Below, in pieces: positions 51,001 through 62,094 of a stretch of 64,000 nucleotides of DNA. This DNA comes from Conchocele bisecta. Lineage: Eukaryota; Mollusca; Bivalvia; Lucinida; Thyasiridae. The position numbers and the translations under genes are program-made. The notes beneath the pieces are model-generated. The model had not been told where the DNA came from and did no database searches. It was given only the letters and a program-made list of their open reading frames with translations. Where the stretch lies: positions 66,461,484 to 66,525,483 of the forward strand of contig CM055274.1 of NCBI GenBank assembly GCA_029237695.1, written 5' to 3'. Each line of letters begins with the position of its first letter. The first letter of the stretch is position 1.

Positions 51001-54000
51001 ATGCCTACCATAAAGCAAATGAGAGAGCAAGCTAAGAGTTGGGGAATTTCCCTAAGAGGTTTGAGACTCAAGAAAGATATAGCAGATAGGATAAGTGACG
51101 CGCGAGCCGTCGTCTACGAGGAGAGGCTGCGGCGTGCGGTTTCGACCGGACGACTGCCCGCCGACCCCGAAAAACGCTCCGAGAAATTGGAGAACGAGAC
51201 GACAACCAGTCTGCGCGCCACCGCTTACGCGCAGCGTGTAAAAGAAGATCCCAGCGCACGTAGAAAACCCCTATACAAGGCGTACTACAATAAGATTTAT
51301 CAAGGGTTGGTGGGGGGACCTCCCAAGAAGAGGAGAGATATCGCCAGAGCTTTGGTGGAGGAGGGTCCCAGGATTCTCGCCGAAGAAGTCGAAGTTAGGG
51401 AAACTGTTGATAGGGGTAGGAGGAAGATAGTATGGACTTTCGAGAGGGGGGTAGACGGGGAGATCGCTAATCGCATAATGAATAAAATTCGCCCAGAGAT
51501 GACCACGGCATGTTACCTGAGGTATTCGTGCTCGTATCGTATTAGGAACATAGAGACCGACGCTACTATGATCTATCACAAACAATCAAAGGGCAGTCCG
51601 TGGATAAACGAGATCGCCAAAGCCGAGAGTTGGATATCAGATAGAGAGAAAGGTCGAATGGACATCGACAAAGTCGATAGACCAAACACAAAATGGACCT
51701 TCGTTCGTTGGATATCGGTCGAGGTGAAGATGATCATCGACGCACAACAACTTCTCATGGGAGCGGGAAAATTCCCAGACTGGTTAAGACAGAAAAAGGG
51801 AATGTATTCTGTTGACACGTACGACGACTACTTGTGTCTGTTTAGGTGCATAGCCATCCAACGTGGAGGGAGACCAGACCGCTGTTGTGAGAAGGCACGA
51901 GCTCTGGCTCGCGAATATCTCGGGCATGATAACGGACCGGGTAGCCAGGGAATTCCCCTGGACGATATTAAGAAGGTCGAAGAGCATTTCAAACAAACTG
52001 GGTATTCGCGTTTACGAGCCCACCGCCGATGGAGTGTGGTACCTCATGAAGGTTCCGGCAATTACGACGTGGTTGGGGGGAAGACAATGACGATAGAAAT
52101 GTTTGGAGGTCACTCGTTCCTCATAACGAATCTCCGCAAGATGACGAACGAGTACGGGTGCACCGGATGTCAACAACGGTTCACAAAGTCGTGTAACATG
52201 CACAGGCACGCGACCACCTGCATGGGTGGGAAGACCGTGGTGACATGTCCAGGTAAGAGGGTAGAGAGACCACAGTCGGCCTACGAGAAGGCGTTCTATC
52301 CTAAGGGGTCAGCGAGTGTGAGGTCGATTCAATGGTTGAGCAGAGAAGAGGAGAGGGTGGGAAAGCACATACATCACGCCAACTGCGGTCACGGTGGTGA
52401 GAGGTGGGTGGCAGGTGATCCGGTCGACGGTTACTGTCACGAGACCGAGACCGTGTTTCAGTTTCACGGATGCTACTGGCACGGGTGTCCGAGGCATTGC
52501 ATGAGAGGTAACGCGAGATCGCTGTACAAGAGGACGAAAATTCAAGACGCCAAGATAAGGAAGGCGGGTTACGAGCTGGTGGTGATGTGGGAGTGCGAGT
52601 GGTTGAATGAGGTGAATACCTACTATCCACAATCGCCGCGCGAGGAGGAGACGACTCTGTACCCTCACCAGATAGTCTACGACTTCGAGGCGTATCTCGA
52701 CAAGTCAAAAAGCACGCGACCCACCAAAGACCTGACCTTCGAGGTCGAGCACGTTCCTATATCGGTGTCGTTGGGGGATACGATGCATGAAGGGATCACA
52801 CACCTATGCGAACGAGATCCTGACACGCTAGTCAAGAAGTTCGTTACCGAGCTGCAGATGAGAGGCAAGGCAATCAGGGAGGGGGTTAGGAAGAAGTATC
52901 TGCCGGCCGACATAGATATGTTATCGAAGTCTCAGCAAGCAAAGATTATCTCTTGGATTGACCAAGTCCCGGTGGTGGGGTTCAACTGTAGCAGGTACGA
53001 CCTGGACCTCATCAAGCAGTACTTTGTAGAGAAGTTGGCGGCCACCGTGAATAAGGTGATGGTCGGAAAGAGAGCCAGCACGACGATGTTTCTGTTTACC
53101 CCGGAGTTTAGATTTCTCGACATCATCCAGTATCTGGGACCCGGTACCACGTACGACCGGTGGGTTAAGGCGTACGACTGTAAAACGGTAAAGTCTCACT
53201 TTCCGTACGAGTGGTTCGATAGCGCGGACAAGCTCGACCATCTGGGGCTGCCAGACTATCCCGAGTGGTACTCGAAGTTGAAGGGTGAGTTCCTACTGTC
53301 GTTGTCCGAGTGGAAAGAGTGTAAGAAGGTATTCCGAGAAAAGGGGATGAAGACGTTCAAGGAATGGTTGCAACACTACAACGACTTGGATGTAGGACCG
53401 TTCCTGGAGGCTCTGACTAAAATGACGGAGTTCTACAGGGGAAGAGGCGTGGACATACTCAAGGATGCTGTGTCTCTGCCCGTTGTTTCCCTTTAGTACC
53501 TACTCCGCGGGTCGATCGATGGGAAGGCGGACACGCCCGAGCTGTGGTCACCGAAGTCTGAAACTTACGAGATGATGAAGCAGGGATTGGTCGGTGTTCC
53601 GTCCATAGTATTCTCCAGATACGCCGAGGCTGGAAGGTCGACGATCAGGGGTCAGGTGGGGAGTCGGGAGGAGAAGATGTGCAAGGCGGTGCTGGGGTAC
53701 GATGCCAATGCTCTGTACCTATCTACTCTGTCGAAGGACATGCCGTGTGGTGAGGAGCAGATATGGACGTGTGACGACCCGGAAAGACAGTCGTATATAG
53801 ACCGTTTCGTGAGGAAGGTCAGGAGTGAAAAGTGGTTCGGATTTGCGGAGTTGGATATAGAGGTCCCGGAAACGTTGAGAGACAAGTTCTCGGAAATGTC
53901 ACCGCTGTTCGTTAATCGAGAAGTCGATGAGAACGAGGTTCCACAGCACATGAAGGACTACCTGGCCGGGACCGGGAGGAAAAGAGTCGAAGGACAGAGA

Positions 54001-54914
54001 AAGCCAAGAAGATGATCATATACTCCCCGCTGCTAAAGTGGTATCTGGAGCACGGTATGATCGTCAATGCGGTGCATAGGGTGATAGACTACACGCCCGG
54101 CAAACCGTTTCAATGGTTCGTTAAAGAGGTCACCGCTGCTAGACGGACGGGGGACGTCGACAAGAGCAAGGCGGTGTTGGCGGGGATATTCAAACTGGTT
54201 GGCAACGCGTGTTGTGGCAAACTGATAGAGACACCTGAACACCACATATACGAAGGATGAGAAGACTGTCGATCGGGCACTGAGGTCGGCGTGGTTCGAA
54301 GACCTGGAGGAGATTGGGGAGGCTTACGAGATATCGAGCAGGAAGACTCGAGTGGTGATCAACAGACCGTTTCAGTGTGGATAGCGGTCTACCAGTTGGC
54401 CAAGCTCCGGATGCTGGAGTTCTACTACGATTTCTTGGACAAGTACGTGGATCGCGGAGATTTCGAACTGATACAGATGGACACTGACAGCATGTACTTC
54501 GCGCTGTCGGAGAAGACGCTGGCGGCGGTGGTGAGAAAGAATATGAAGAGAAAGTTTAATAAGGAGAAGACCGAGTGGTTGGCGTGGGACGTGTGGAGCA
54601 ACAGAACTCCGGGACTGTTCAAGCTGGAATTCGAAGGGGATAGAGCCATCGCTCTGTGTAGCAAGTGTTACTACGTGAGCGGTGATGGAAAATCTAAGCA
54701 CTCGGCCAAGGGGATGTCGAAGAGATCTAACGATCTGATTTGGGGGAGGTATAAGAGTGCTCTCGAAGGGGGTAGGGATATGGCGGAGAACAGGGAATTC
54801 CGAATGATTAACGGGGTGATGAAGACGTACTGTCAACAAAAATTAGGACTCTCGGCGTACTACGACAAGAGGAGAGTGATGGAAGACGGGTTACACACCG
54901 AGCCTATAGGATAG
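51001..54914 (+). pseudogene. POLB: Protein-primed family B DNA polymerase, broken
   Basis: Same domain order as 22359-26297. Finger near residue 386, HGCYWHGCP near 490, exonuclease motifs near 560, 660 and 790. The breaks are different: a TAG at 53494-53496 replaces a Gln codon at about residue 832; about 20 bp are lost near 54004; and the frame is lost near 54240, stopping at 54258-54260. Another indel near 54380 precedes the motif C segment (MDTDSMYF), which is then open to 54914. A pair of compensating indels (about 51993 and 52063) garbles some 24 residues without closing the frame. The start is the ATG ending the repeated leader; an in-frame upstream Met at 50965 lies within the repeats. 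Confidence 0.95.
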
Positions 54915-54947
54915 GTAAAAAAAAGAGAGAAGAACTCTGAGAGAATA

Positions 54948-55980
54948 CTAAAGACTCTGACGATCCGGGGGTAGCTTGGTGTCAGAAGGCACCGCAAGAA
55001 GTTCTTCGCGAACAATCCCTCGAGATGGCCCATCATCCAAATAGTAGAGCACGGGCTCATCGGGCTTGGTAATAGATCGATCTAGATGATATACATTGAG
55101 AGACCACACGGGATCAGTCGCGCGGCGGCTGCCACCTTCGAGCTCTCCCGGTTGATAGAGGTACCGGACATCAATATCTGATGGAAGCCGTTGCTCCTCT
55201 AAACCAACGGGTCGCCCGCGCGAGACGGCAGAGGGCTCGCTCGTCACCCTTTTAAACTTGATAGCATCTACGGGCTTCTTACCTATCAATCTGGTCACCT
55301 CTCCGTTCAGTGCGGAGACCACGGCGGGCAGTCTGGCCACCCACTCGGTCGGTCGCGAATGAGGGTCTACAAGTTCTTTAGCGTATTGGTGTCCGAACAG
55401 TCTCTCAGCCAGGGTTCGATTGAAGCGTTCCACGATCCCCTGGTCCCGGTGGATGTTGACGCGGCCGCGTCTGATAGAAACTTTGTGCTTAGACAATAGA
55501 TGAGAGACCGCGCCCATGAACTCGCGGCCGGGATCGACCTGGAGAAGATTCGGCCATTTGAGAGGACTCCTCTTATATATTCGGGAGAGAGCCTCGGCCA
55601 CCTCCTTAGACTCTTTAGTGGCCAACGGCTCAGCCCCCTTATGACGACTCGCTACGTCAACGATTGTCAGCGCGTACTTGTACGTCTTACGACCAGACGC
55701 GATCGTGAGGGAGAAACAGGAGATCCGCTTGGTGAACTTGGTTCGGTATCGGCACGTCGAATTTCGGGCGCGGAATATTGTGAGGCGCGGGTAAATAGAT
55801 CTGCCAGATGGCCTGCTTCTTGAGCCATTCCTTGACAGCGTTTTCTGAAACCTTGGTCGCCGCCGCGAGGTTCTTGATGGCAGCGAGTCCCTTCCAGTAG
55901 CCGCGGGGGCTATAGTACATGTTCGCTAGCTTGCGCGTTAGGCGAACCGATAGTTTGGTATTAAGTTTGCGCGTGTTCAT
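54948..55980 (-). pseudogene. INT: DDE integrase, one frameshift
   Basis: The N-terminal 97 codons (MNTRKLNTKLSVRL to HDRVWS) and the C-terminal 225 codons are both open. A one-base insertion near 55690 (GTCTGG versus GTCGG) separates them just after the first catalytic Asp. The second Asp (QVDPGREF) and Glu (DQGIVERFNR) are present. The true C-terminus (AVPSDTKLPPDRQSL), which is destroyed in copy 1, is preserved here. The gene faces the polymerase tail to tail with about 33 bp between stops. Confidence 0.92.
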
Positions 55981-56214
55981 AGTATGCGATGTATTCTAAT
56001 ATATCGGACAATCTCCAACATGCCCTCGCCAGATCGTCCGGTAACTGCGTCGATAATAATAAACCTTTGTTGGAAGTACAATCGCGATTGGGGGTTAATT
56101 TCTGAAGGAACTTGGGAAAATCAGAAGAATCATACCCTTTGCACCAGCTATGCGGTGTTTAAGGGCAGAGTAGCCTACATCAATCAGAGCAAAATAAAGT
56201 TCGTCAACTGACAT
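55965..56214 (-). pseudogene. Remnant of the 116-aa gene
   Basis: Same start (MSVDELYFA) as 21034-21384, but about 105 bp are missing between GMI and the IFPSS-region, which changes the frame and ends translation early. Confidence 0.6.
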
Positions 56215-56261
56215 CGTTCTATATATATATATTTATAAAAAAGTTATTTAAAATAATTAAT

Positions 56262-56702
56262 TTAAAATCTCGATTGAATATAGTAGCCGACGAGACCCAC
56301 CACACCCATTCCCACGACGATGAACGCCATCTCGCGGTCTTTTTGGGGCTCTGACGGTACATAGAAATCTGAAAGTTGGGGCTCGCGATCCAGCGGCGCG
56401 AGACTTTTCTGCGGATATGCCAGCGCGTACTCGCGGTTGGCTTCTTCAACGTTCTGAAAAGTTTGTGCGGCGTGATTTTCGCGGCGAAGCTCTTCATTGA
56501 CCCAGTCAAGATGGGCGGTTCGTTTTTTCGACCACGCTTCCTTTGCGCTATTGAGTTGTTCTACAGCTAAATCGTGACGCTTACGCTCCTCATCCACGTT
56601 CGAGCTTCTCATTTTAGAGAATATAAAGTTGCTACCGCTGAACGCCAATGCGTTTACAAGCGCACCACCTACTATTACTGCGATGAAGCCATTTATTTCC
56701 AT
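56262..56702 (-). CDS. Bitopic membrane protein, shifted start
   Basis: Equivalent of 20552-20983. One A is lost after the original ATG, which closes that frame, but an ATG nine bases upstream (inside the end of the 77-aa gene) is now in frame, giving MEINGFIAVIVGG. From there the protein is complete, with both membrane segments, the coiled coil and PQLSDFYVPS. Whether the new start is used is unknown. Confidence 0.55.
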   Translation of the reverse strand: MEINGFIAVIVGGALVNALAFSGSNFIFSKMRSSNVDEERKRHDLAVEQLNSAKEAWSKKRTAHLDWVNEELRRENHAAQTFQNVEEANREYALAYPQKSLAPLDREPQLSDFYVPSEPQKDREMAFIVVGMGVVGLVGYYIQSRF

Positions 56703-56930
56703 ATATTAACTGGTAGAATTCCAGCTTTAACTAGATAATCTCGGGTCCAAACTGCGGACGCTACATCTAAGGTCGCGAGCCCTACGTCTCTCGCAGTAAA
56801 GTCCAATTTGGGAGCGGATCCTCCTAGGGCCATCTTTGATAGTCGAGCATACCCGATACTGAAACCCGATATCACCACGGCGTGATAAAGCGCATTCACT
56901 AACATACATTTTACCATCTTGTTCAGCCAT
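56693..56930 (-). pseudogene. 77-aa hydrophobic protein gene with 4-bp insertion
   Basis: Equivalent of 20318-20551. The start MAEQDGKM is present, but 4 extra bases (TATG) after codon 8 shift the frame; the rest stays open in the new frame from an in-frame MVKCMLVNALYH. Confidence 0.55.
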
Positions 56931-56935
56931 TATAA

Positions 56936-57434
56936 TTATTGCATATAAAAAGGGTCGCGATCAATGTTTAAATGGGGCGCATCCAATCGCGATTGGTGTT
57001 TCGTAACCTTCTTTTGAACACTGGCTGGTTGTTTTTTCGATAATATGGGGTATTTCCACACGCACAGGGCACCAACAACTGCCAGACCACCACCAACAAC
57101 CCAACTCCAATTCACGAATTTGGGTTCAATAGGATTCGCCCAACCTCGATTGGGTGTTGAGTGTGCTTCCAATTCGTGAATTGGGGGTGTTGTTGTACTC
57201 AACTCTGTCTTCAGATGTTTTGCTGTCTCCGTCCCCGATTGCAACGACTGTTTAGCCTCTCGAAGCTCGGCGAGTATTTTATCTTGTTTAACTTTTCGGG
57301 TGGCAGCCGCCGCCCGCCCAGCTGCCTGTCTTTTGGGATTTTTTATATGTGGTATGTCATCCAGTGGCGGAGTAACACTCGGGTTCAATCGGGTTCAACT
57401 CCGTCACTCTCGCGGGTGTGTCTTGTGTCATCAT
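56936..57434 (-). pseudogene. Single-pass membrane protein, N-terminus disrupted
   Basis: Equivalent of 19800-20312. About 20 bp are lost in the Pro-rich N-terminal part, so the ATG at about 57434 reads into a stop, while the body (VTPPLDDIPHIKNPKRQAAG, membrane span, tail DPFYMQ) is open from about 57388 without an ATG. Confidence 0.55.
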
Positions 57435-58014
57435 TTTCAAAATTATATTTTGTATTAATATTAGGGCTTATAGTTCGTGGGCATATATGTCCAAATTGAC
57501 AGTGTTTACCCGTGGTCAACGCGGTTGTCAGCGGAGCTAAGTACATTCCAAACTTGTGATAAATTGAGCAGCAGGCTGTTCTAAGAGTGTGACCTATAAA
57601 AGGGTCAGTCTCTAGATCGTCAATCAATCCCGCGGTGTTTGGTATAGGGAGAAGTATACTAACGGCGGTTGCGTACAAATGAATAGCCGCCGATCCGAGA
57701 GTTTTTGTCATCTCCGCACCTAACCTAGATTCGTATCGCGCATACATTTTATCGATCTCCGCATCTGACATCTTATTCACCTGAAAAACTGAGAGACGCC
57801 TACCGAGATAATGCTCCGATTGTCCCCCAGCAACCAGCGCAGCTAGCCGCTCTCGTCGCGCCGCATTTTCATTTTCATTCGAAGTCGTTGCACTCAACCC
57901 AATACCAACCGCCGTTGGAGTTGATTCCGATTGCTCTGTCGGATCATTATCTGTGTTGGCAGTCGGAGTTGAGGTTTCTTCTATTAGCTGATCGAGAAGT
58001 TCGTCGCAGTTCAT
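57385..58014 (-). CDS. Uncharacterised ~209-aa protein (copy 2)
   Basis: Equivalent of 19226-19891, start MNCDELLDQ preceded by the same AATTAATTTTAAGAAAA leader. Motifs KMSDAEIDKMYARYESRLG and LAPLTTALTTGKHCQF are intact. Small indels change the acidic linker (one residue pair fewer) and the last residues. An in-frame upstream Met at 58146 would add the hydrophobic segment seen in copy 1. Confidence 0.55.
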   Translation of the reverse strand: MNCDELLDQLIEETSTPTANTDNDPTEQSESTPTAVGIGLSATTSNENENAARRERLAALVAGGQSEHYLGRRLSVFQVNKMSDAEIDKMYARYESRLGAEMTKTLGSAAIHLYATAVSILLPIPNTAGLIDDLETDPFIGHTLRTACCSIYHKFGMYLAPLTTALTTGKHCQFGHICPRTISPNINTKYNFENDDTRHTRESDGVEPD

Positions 58015-58144
58015 TTTTCTTAAAATTAATTTAACTATTCTAACAAGTCTCATCACTTTAACATATTGCCAAGCGCACCACCCGATACTTATGATCACCA
58101 TTATGCTCGCAACAAAGCTCGCAGCGGAGCACCAAATTGTTAAC

Positions 58145-58275
58145 ATTGTTAACCATTGTTCAGCATTTGTTCAACATTTGTTAAGCATTTGTTCAGCATT
58201 GTTCAGCATTGTTCAGTAATTGCTAAGTATTGTTGAGCATTTACTCGGTAATTACTAACGAGCGTTAAGTAATTG
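58145..58275. repeat. TTGTTCAGCA degenerate tandem repeat
   Basis: Inverse of the array at 18968-19100 in copy 1; about ten to twelve units of 9-12 bp. Confidence 0.6.
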
Positions 58276-58291
58276 CTAATTAATTATAAAA

Positions 58292-58984
58292 TTAATTGAT
58301 AATTTCGTAAGCAGTTGGTTGATCAGTCTGTAGCAAAAGCTTGGCGTGCTTGGTTTCCGAAAGCATCTGTCGAACCTCCAGGCGCTCCTCGCGCGTTGGG
58401 ATAACGTCATTCTCTCGAAGACAGTCATCGAATGAGTCTCGGTCCTTGCAGTGAAAGAGGGCGACCCATTTCGTTTGCTCGCGCAGATCCTTGAGGACGG
58501 CGTTGTACTTTTGAGTGGATATCCATACGCTTTGCCTAGCATGGCGGCCAGAAAATGCGAGCTCGGAGAGCATGTCCTTCTTTTTGGTCATCGCCGCCTT
58601 GGCCGAGCAATCGTCAATCACGTATAGGGTGGGCTCACCCTGGAATTTTTGGTATAAACCACGCAACCAATCGTGAAGTCTATCACCGGGGTCAATAACG
58701 TATACCTCAGGGTCGGTCCATATCCACGGGCGCCGCTGATAAGTATCGTTGTGCCGCACAGTGGGACACAGGATCACAATGTGACGAAAGGCATCGCGGT
58801 AGGAGCCCTCGAGCAAGTTGAGGATGAAAACCGTTTTTCCACATCCTGTCTGCCCACATATTATGGCAGAGTGGGCATCTCCAATCGTGAATTGGTATTG
58901 ATTGCTAATTTTCTTAAAATCAATTAATAAATCGTTAGATGATTTTTTTATTAAATCAGTAGAGTGCTGAGACGTATCGGCCAT
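58292..58984 (-). CDS. ATPase: Genome-packaging ATPase, intact
   Basis: A complete 230-residue frame. Walker A GQTGCGKT at about residue 44, Walker B LYVIDDC near 120, then KKKDML and WISTQKYN, as in A32-like/FtsK-HerA packaging ATPases of Polintons and large DNA viruses. The 11-residue segment with VILCPTV after AFRH, missing in copy 1, is present. The start codon overlaps the capsid gene end by 29 bp, as in copy 1. Its integrity beside broken replication genes suggests either recent decay or chance. Confidence 0.92.
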   Translation of the reverse strand: MADTSQHSTDLIKKSSNDLLIDFKKISNQYQFTIGDAHSAIICGQTGCGKTVFILNLLEGSYRDAFRHIVILCPTVRHNDTYQRRPWIWTDPEVYVIDPGDRLHDWLRGLYQKFQGEPTLYVIDDCSAKAAMTKKKDMLSELAFSGRHARQSVWISTQKYNAVLKDLREQTKWVALFHCKDRDSFDDCLRENDVIPTREERLEVRQMLSETKHAKLLLQTDQPTAYEIIN

Positions 58985-60251
58985 CTTCGATGTTGAGTTG
59001 TGCGTCTGTAATTATATATAAGTACACGTTCAATGGCCCGGCTCCGTCCGCCTCTTTGGTTATCTGGATCGTCACACCCTCGCTAGCGTTCTCAACTTGG
59101 CGTCCGTTGCCGTGTATTTGGTCGTCGTCGCTGGCTCGCATGTCTAGCCATAACGCGTATTTGGTATTCAGGAAATCCGCGAGGGAGACGGCCGAGAGAT
59201 GCAGGTCTTTGGCAACTGCCGCAACCTCCGGAGAGCGCCTAGAGCCGGCAGCAAACTGCTTTCTTACTTCGTCCCACTGCTGGTGCGCGCGAAGACCCGC
59301 GCTGTAGAGTTGATTGGGGACTCCCTCGATCGTTACCTCTACCTTCGTGATTTTGGGGTTATAGAATCTGTCGGTGTTTCTAACACCGAGCGCTACCCGA
59401 GCCTCCTCGAACAGCATCAGTATACCTTTCATCGAGCGGGCGGGTACGTTGACGTTAATATTCCACAATGTGTCGCCTTTGTCTTTCATCATCTTGCGAT
59501 GGCGAAGAACTCGGTCGTAAAGTATGGCAACGCGCCCGGCGTATTGGGTTCTGATCAATCGCGCTAGTTCGGGCATCGTGACCATGTCGTACTCCAGCGA
59601 AACATTATCGATCGTATACGTCGATAACATGTCGCTGGCTATGATAACTCGGCCGTAGTCGTTGAACGTTAGTTCGTATTCGAGGCGGTCAGCCAAAGCG
59701 CTCTGATAGTAGGGCATGTGACTCTCCAGCAACTCAAAGTCGAGCGGGATGTAGAAGCGGTTGCCGTAAGCACCCGCGACCGCATTGTCACTCGCGTTGT
59801 TATCTGTCTTGTTAGCAGACCCGATTCTAAGTTTGGTTACGTTCTTATTTTTGTTGGTGTCAATACCCTGATAGACAGCGTTTTCGCGCTGTTGCGCCGT
59901 CATCCATAGGTCCTGATAACAATGGTAGACGTCGCTGTCATCGATCGACATCACCTCATTACCAGAAATCTTTATCATGGTCTTCTTGACGATGGCGCGA
60001 CCAAGGTTCTGAACGACTGTTCGGTCCTCGTCCGTCGACGTCAGCGAAATAGTGAAAGCGAGGCGAACATTACCCGGCACAATGACGTCGTTAGCTCCGA
60101 GGTTGGGGAAGCGGACCAAGAGCTGCTGGTTCTGGTCGATCGTCGATGGGTTGTTCGTAATAACGACACTCTGTCTCACGCCTTTTGCCCCGAGGGGCTC
60201 ACGCAGTCTGCGGTATGGATTGAGTTTGCGACCGTATTGACTCGAAGACAT
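58956..60251 (-). CDS. MCP: Major capsid protein, intact 431 aa
   Basis: Start MSSSQYGRKLNPYRRLREP; basic N-terminus, two beta-rich halves (VIVPGNVRLAFTISL, FYIPLDFELLESHMPYY; then LWNINVNVPARSMKGIL and VNQ-like PNQLYSAGLRAHQQW), ending VYLYIITDAQLNIEDGRYV. The length and two-part beta layout fit a double jelly-roll capsid protein and I recall similar Polinton proteins. Differences from copy 1 are scattered substitutions plus the G run that keeps the frame. The identification would be settled by a structure-based comparison. Confidence 0.8.
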   Translation of the reverse strand: MSSSQYGRKLNPYRRLREPLGAKGVRQSVVITNNPSTIDQNQQLLVRFPNLGANDVIVPGNVRLAFTISLTSTDEDRTVVQNLGRAIVKKTMIKISGNEVMSIDDSDVYHCYQDLWMTAQQRENAVYQGIDTNKNKNVTKLRIGSANKTDNNASDNAVAGAYGNRFYIPLDFELLESHMPYYQSALADRLEYELTFNDYGRVIIASDMLSTYTIDNVSLEYDMVTMPELARLIRTQYAGRVAILYDRVLRHRKMMKDKGDTLWNINVNVPARSMKGILMLFEEARVALGVRNTDRFYNPKITKVEVTIEGVPNQLYSAGLRAHQQWDEVRKQFAAGSRRSPEVAAVAKDLHLSAVSLADFLNTKYALWLDMRASDDDQIHGNGRQVENASEGVTIQITKEADGAGPLNVYLYIITDAQLNIEDGRYVSALY

Positions 60252-60323
60252 AATTTAGTGAAACTATATTAAACTCGTATGGTTTTGTCTTTAATACATA
60301 ATTAATTTTAAGAAATTATAAAT

Positions 60324-60922
60324 ATGGCTGATTACGATATTGACATGGATGAAATCGGCCCAGACGATTTCCGCGATGATGCTGACATCGATGATGACAT
60401 CGATGACTATGACGATACGACCTTCATAGAGACACATAAAGATCCTGGGTATGTCGACCCCCGAATTACGCCCTTAACAGCCATACCAATGGGAACTTCA
60501 CCCGAGAGTACGTTCCCCTGGGAGGCTCCATCCGCAACTCCGGCATGGGTGGGCGGTGCCGAGATTCCTGCGGGGATCTCCAAGAATGAGCTGGCGCCTC
60601 TCAAGGAAACGGACTCTCGGGTGAAACGGTGGGAGAGTGAGGTGTCTAAAAACGGCATCAAGGCCACGTTGGAGTTCCGCAGCACTAAAAGAGGAGACTT
60701 GTGGGTTAAATGGGTAATAGCTGGAAGTTGCTGACGTACAAGAACGACCCGACCCGGTTCCTCAGCCCCTCTTCCGTGAACCGATATGGAGTATCCCTCG
60801 CTCGAGCTCTCGGAGTGATCGATGATCGGTCGCAGCTGCCTCAACAAATGGTAAAAACCCTACAGTCTACCGACGAAACGCTGGCAAAGACGGCCGCAAA
60901 CAGTCCGCAAACAGTCCGCTAA
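60324..60922 (+). pseudogene. N-terminal half of the acidic membrane protein, truncated by deletion
   Basis: Equivalent of the 15553-16900 gene. It starts MADYDIDMDEIGP, after AATTAATTTTAAGAAA. It has an insertion-like difference after FIETHKDPG, loses frame near 60720 (WVKW), continues as NSWKLLTYKNDPTRFL and KKRYGV-like, and is cut near 60900 (TAAN) by the 4.6-kb deletion, where it joins sequence from the fibre-tip region. Coiled coil, linker and membrane segments are gone. Confidence 0.6.
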
Positions 60923-61306
60923 CGCTAAAACGTGCCATAACAGTTTGGGCTGAGAAGCGGGGCCCATTGGTTGAAGGGCACTATGAATATTCGTTCGGTG
61001 CCAAAGCGAGTAATAAATGTGGGGGATACACTATGACAGCCGCAGGTGAAGTTATCCAAATGGCGGTCTGCTCGGTTAATGGTAGTGGTAAACCTGTGGG
61101 CGCGGTCGCGATAAATATTGTAGTAGATGGGGAAGAACGGGTGATTGGAGTCACTAAAATCTCTGGAGATAGTTCGACGGTGGTTTCGTTCTCCGGTTAT
61201 GATTGAATTAGACTTTCCGAAGGTAGTGTTATTAACTTTGTTACGAAAATCGGTGACCCAAAGAGTTCTTCCACTATTGTCTCATTGTTAATTGAACTTA
61301 TTTTGT
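60923..61306 (+). pseudogene. Orphan fibre-tip domain
   Basis: Equivalent of 11387-11779. Sequence from about 60925 gives KRAITVWAEKRGPLVEGHYEY and GYTMTAAGEVIQMAV; a TGA at 61204-61206 replaces an Arg codon, then the frame is open to 61306. The shaft is absent because of the deletion, so the tip is left without its stalk. Confidence 0.65.
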
Positions 61307-61328
61307 AAATACTAATATATTGAAAATC

Positions 61329-61946
61329 ATGAACGAATCAACGCTTCCAATTGTCAATACCACTCCATCAACACTGTGTACAATTAACGAAAGAAGTTCA
61401 GATTTTAGGTTGAATAATATCGTCGCTATGCAGGATATTTTAGTTAGAGAATATACAAATAGAAAAAGAAACGCTAACAAATATAGACGCGCGGTAAACA
61501 TGGCTGAAGCATCTAGCACGGCTCTGGCGAGTGTTTCTGTGTTGTGTGGGGCGGGGACAGCTGCAACTATATCCACCATTATAACGGTTCCTGTAGCGGG
61601 GATTTTATGTGCGGTGTCGGCCGTTTCTGGGTTGTTGTGTATGGTAATTAGGGCGTCGGGTGGAAAACTCGAGAAAAAATGTAGAAAACATGATAGAATA
61701 TCTGTTCTCGCCAGGTCGAAGAAAAATACCATCGACGTTATGGTGTCCAAAGCGTTGGCCGATAAGAAAATATCAAATTTAGAGTTTGAATCAGTGGTGG
61801 AAGAAATGGGGAGATATGAACAATTAAAAAATGATATAAGAATCAAGGCGCGCGCCACCATGCCCAAAATTGAGTGTACTGATTGGGATAAATTTAGGGA
61901 AAAACTTGGAGATAAAGTCGGAAGAAATGTTACAGCACCATTGTGA
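61329..61946 (+). CDS. Two-helix membrane protein, intact (copy 2)
   Basis: 205 residues, start MNESTLPIV. A handful of substitutions from copy 1 (for example RNANKYRRAVNMAEASS) and none disruptive. Hydrophobic pair and helical tail as in 10749-11366. Confidence 0.6.
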   Translation: MNESTLPIVNTTPSTLCTINERSSDFRLNNIVAMQDILVREYTNRKRNANKYRRAVNMAEASSTALASVSVLCGAGTAATISTIITVPVAGILCAVSAVSGLLCMVIRASGGKLEKKCRKHDRISVLARSKKNTIDVMVSKALADKKISNLEFESVVEEMGRYEQLKNDIRIKARATMPKIECTDWDKFREKLGDKVGRNVTAPL

Positions 61947-62094
61947 TATTTTATAAAATAATTAATTTTATAATTAATTTAAAGAAAATTATAAAATTAA
62001 TTATAAAATTATTTAATTTGGTGCAGTAAACAATTTATTAATTAATTTTAGGAAAATTATTAACAATTTAAAAAGAAAAAAAAGAAAAAAAGTT

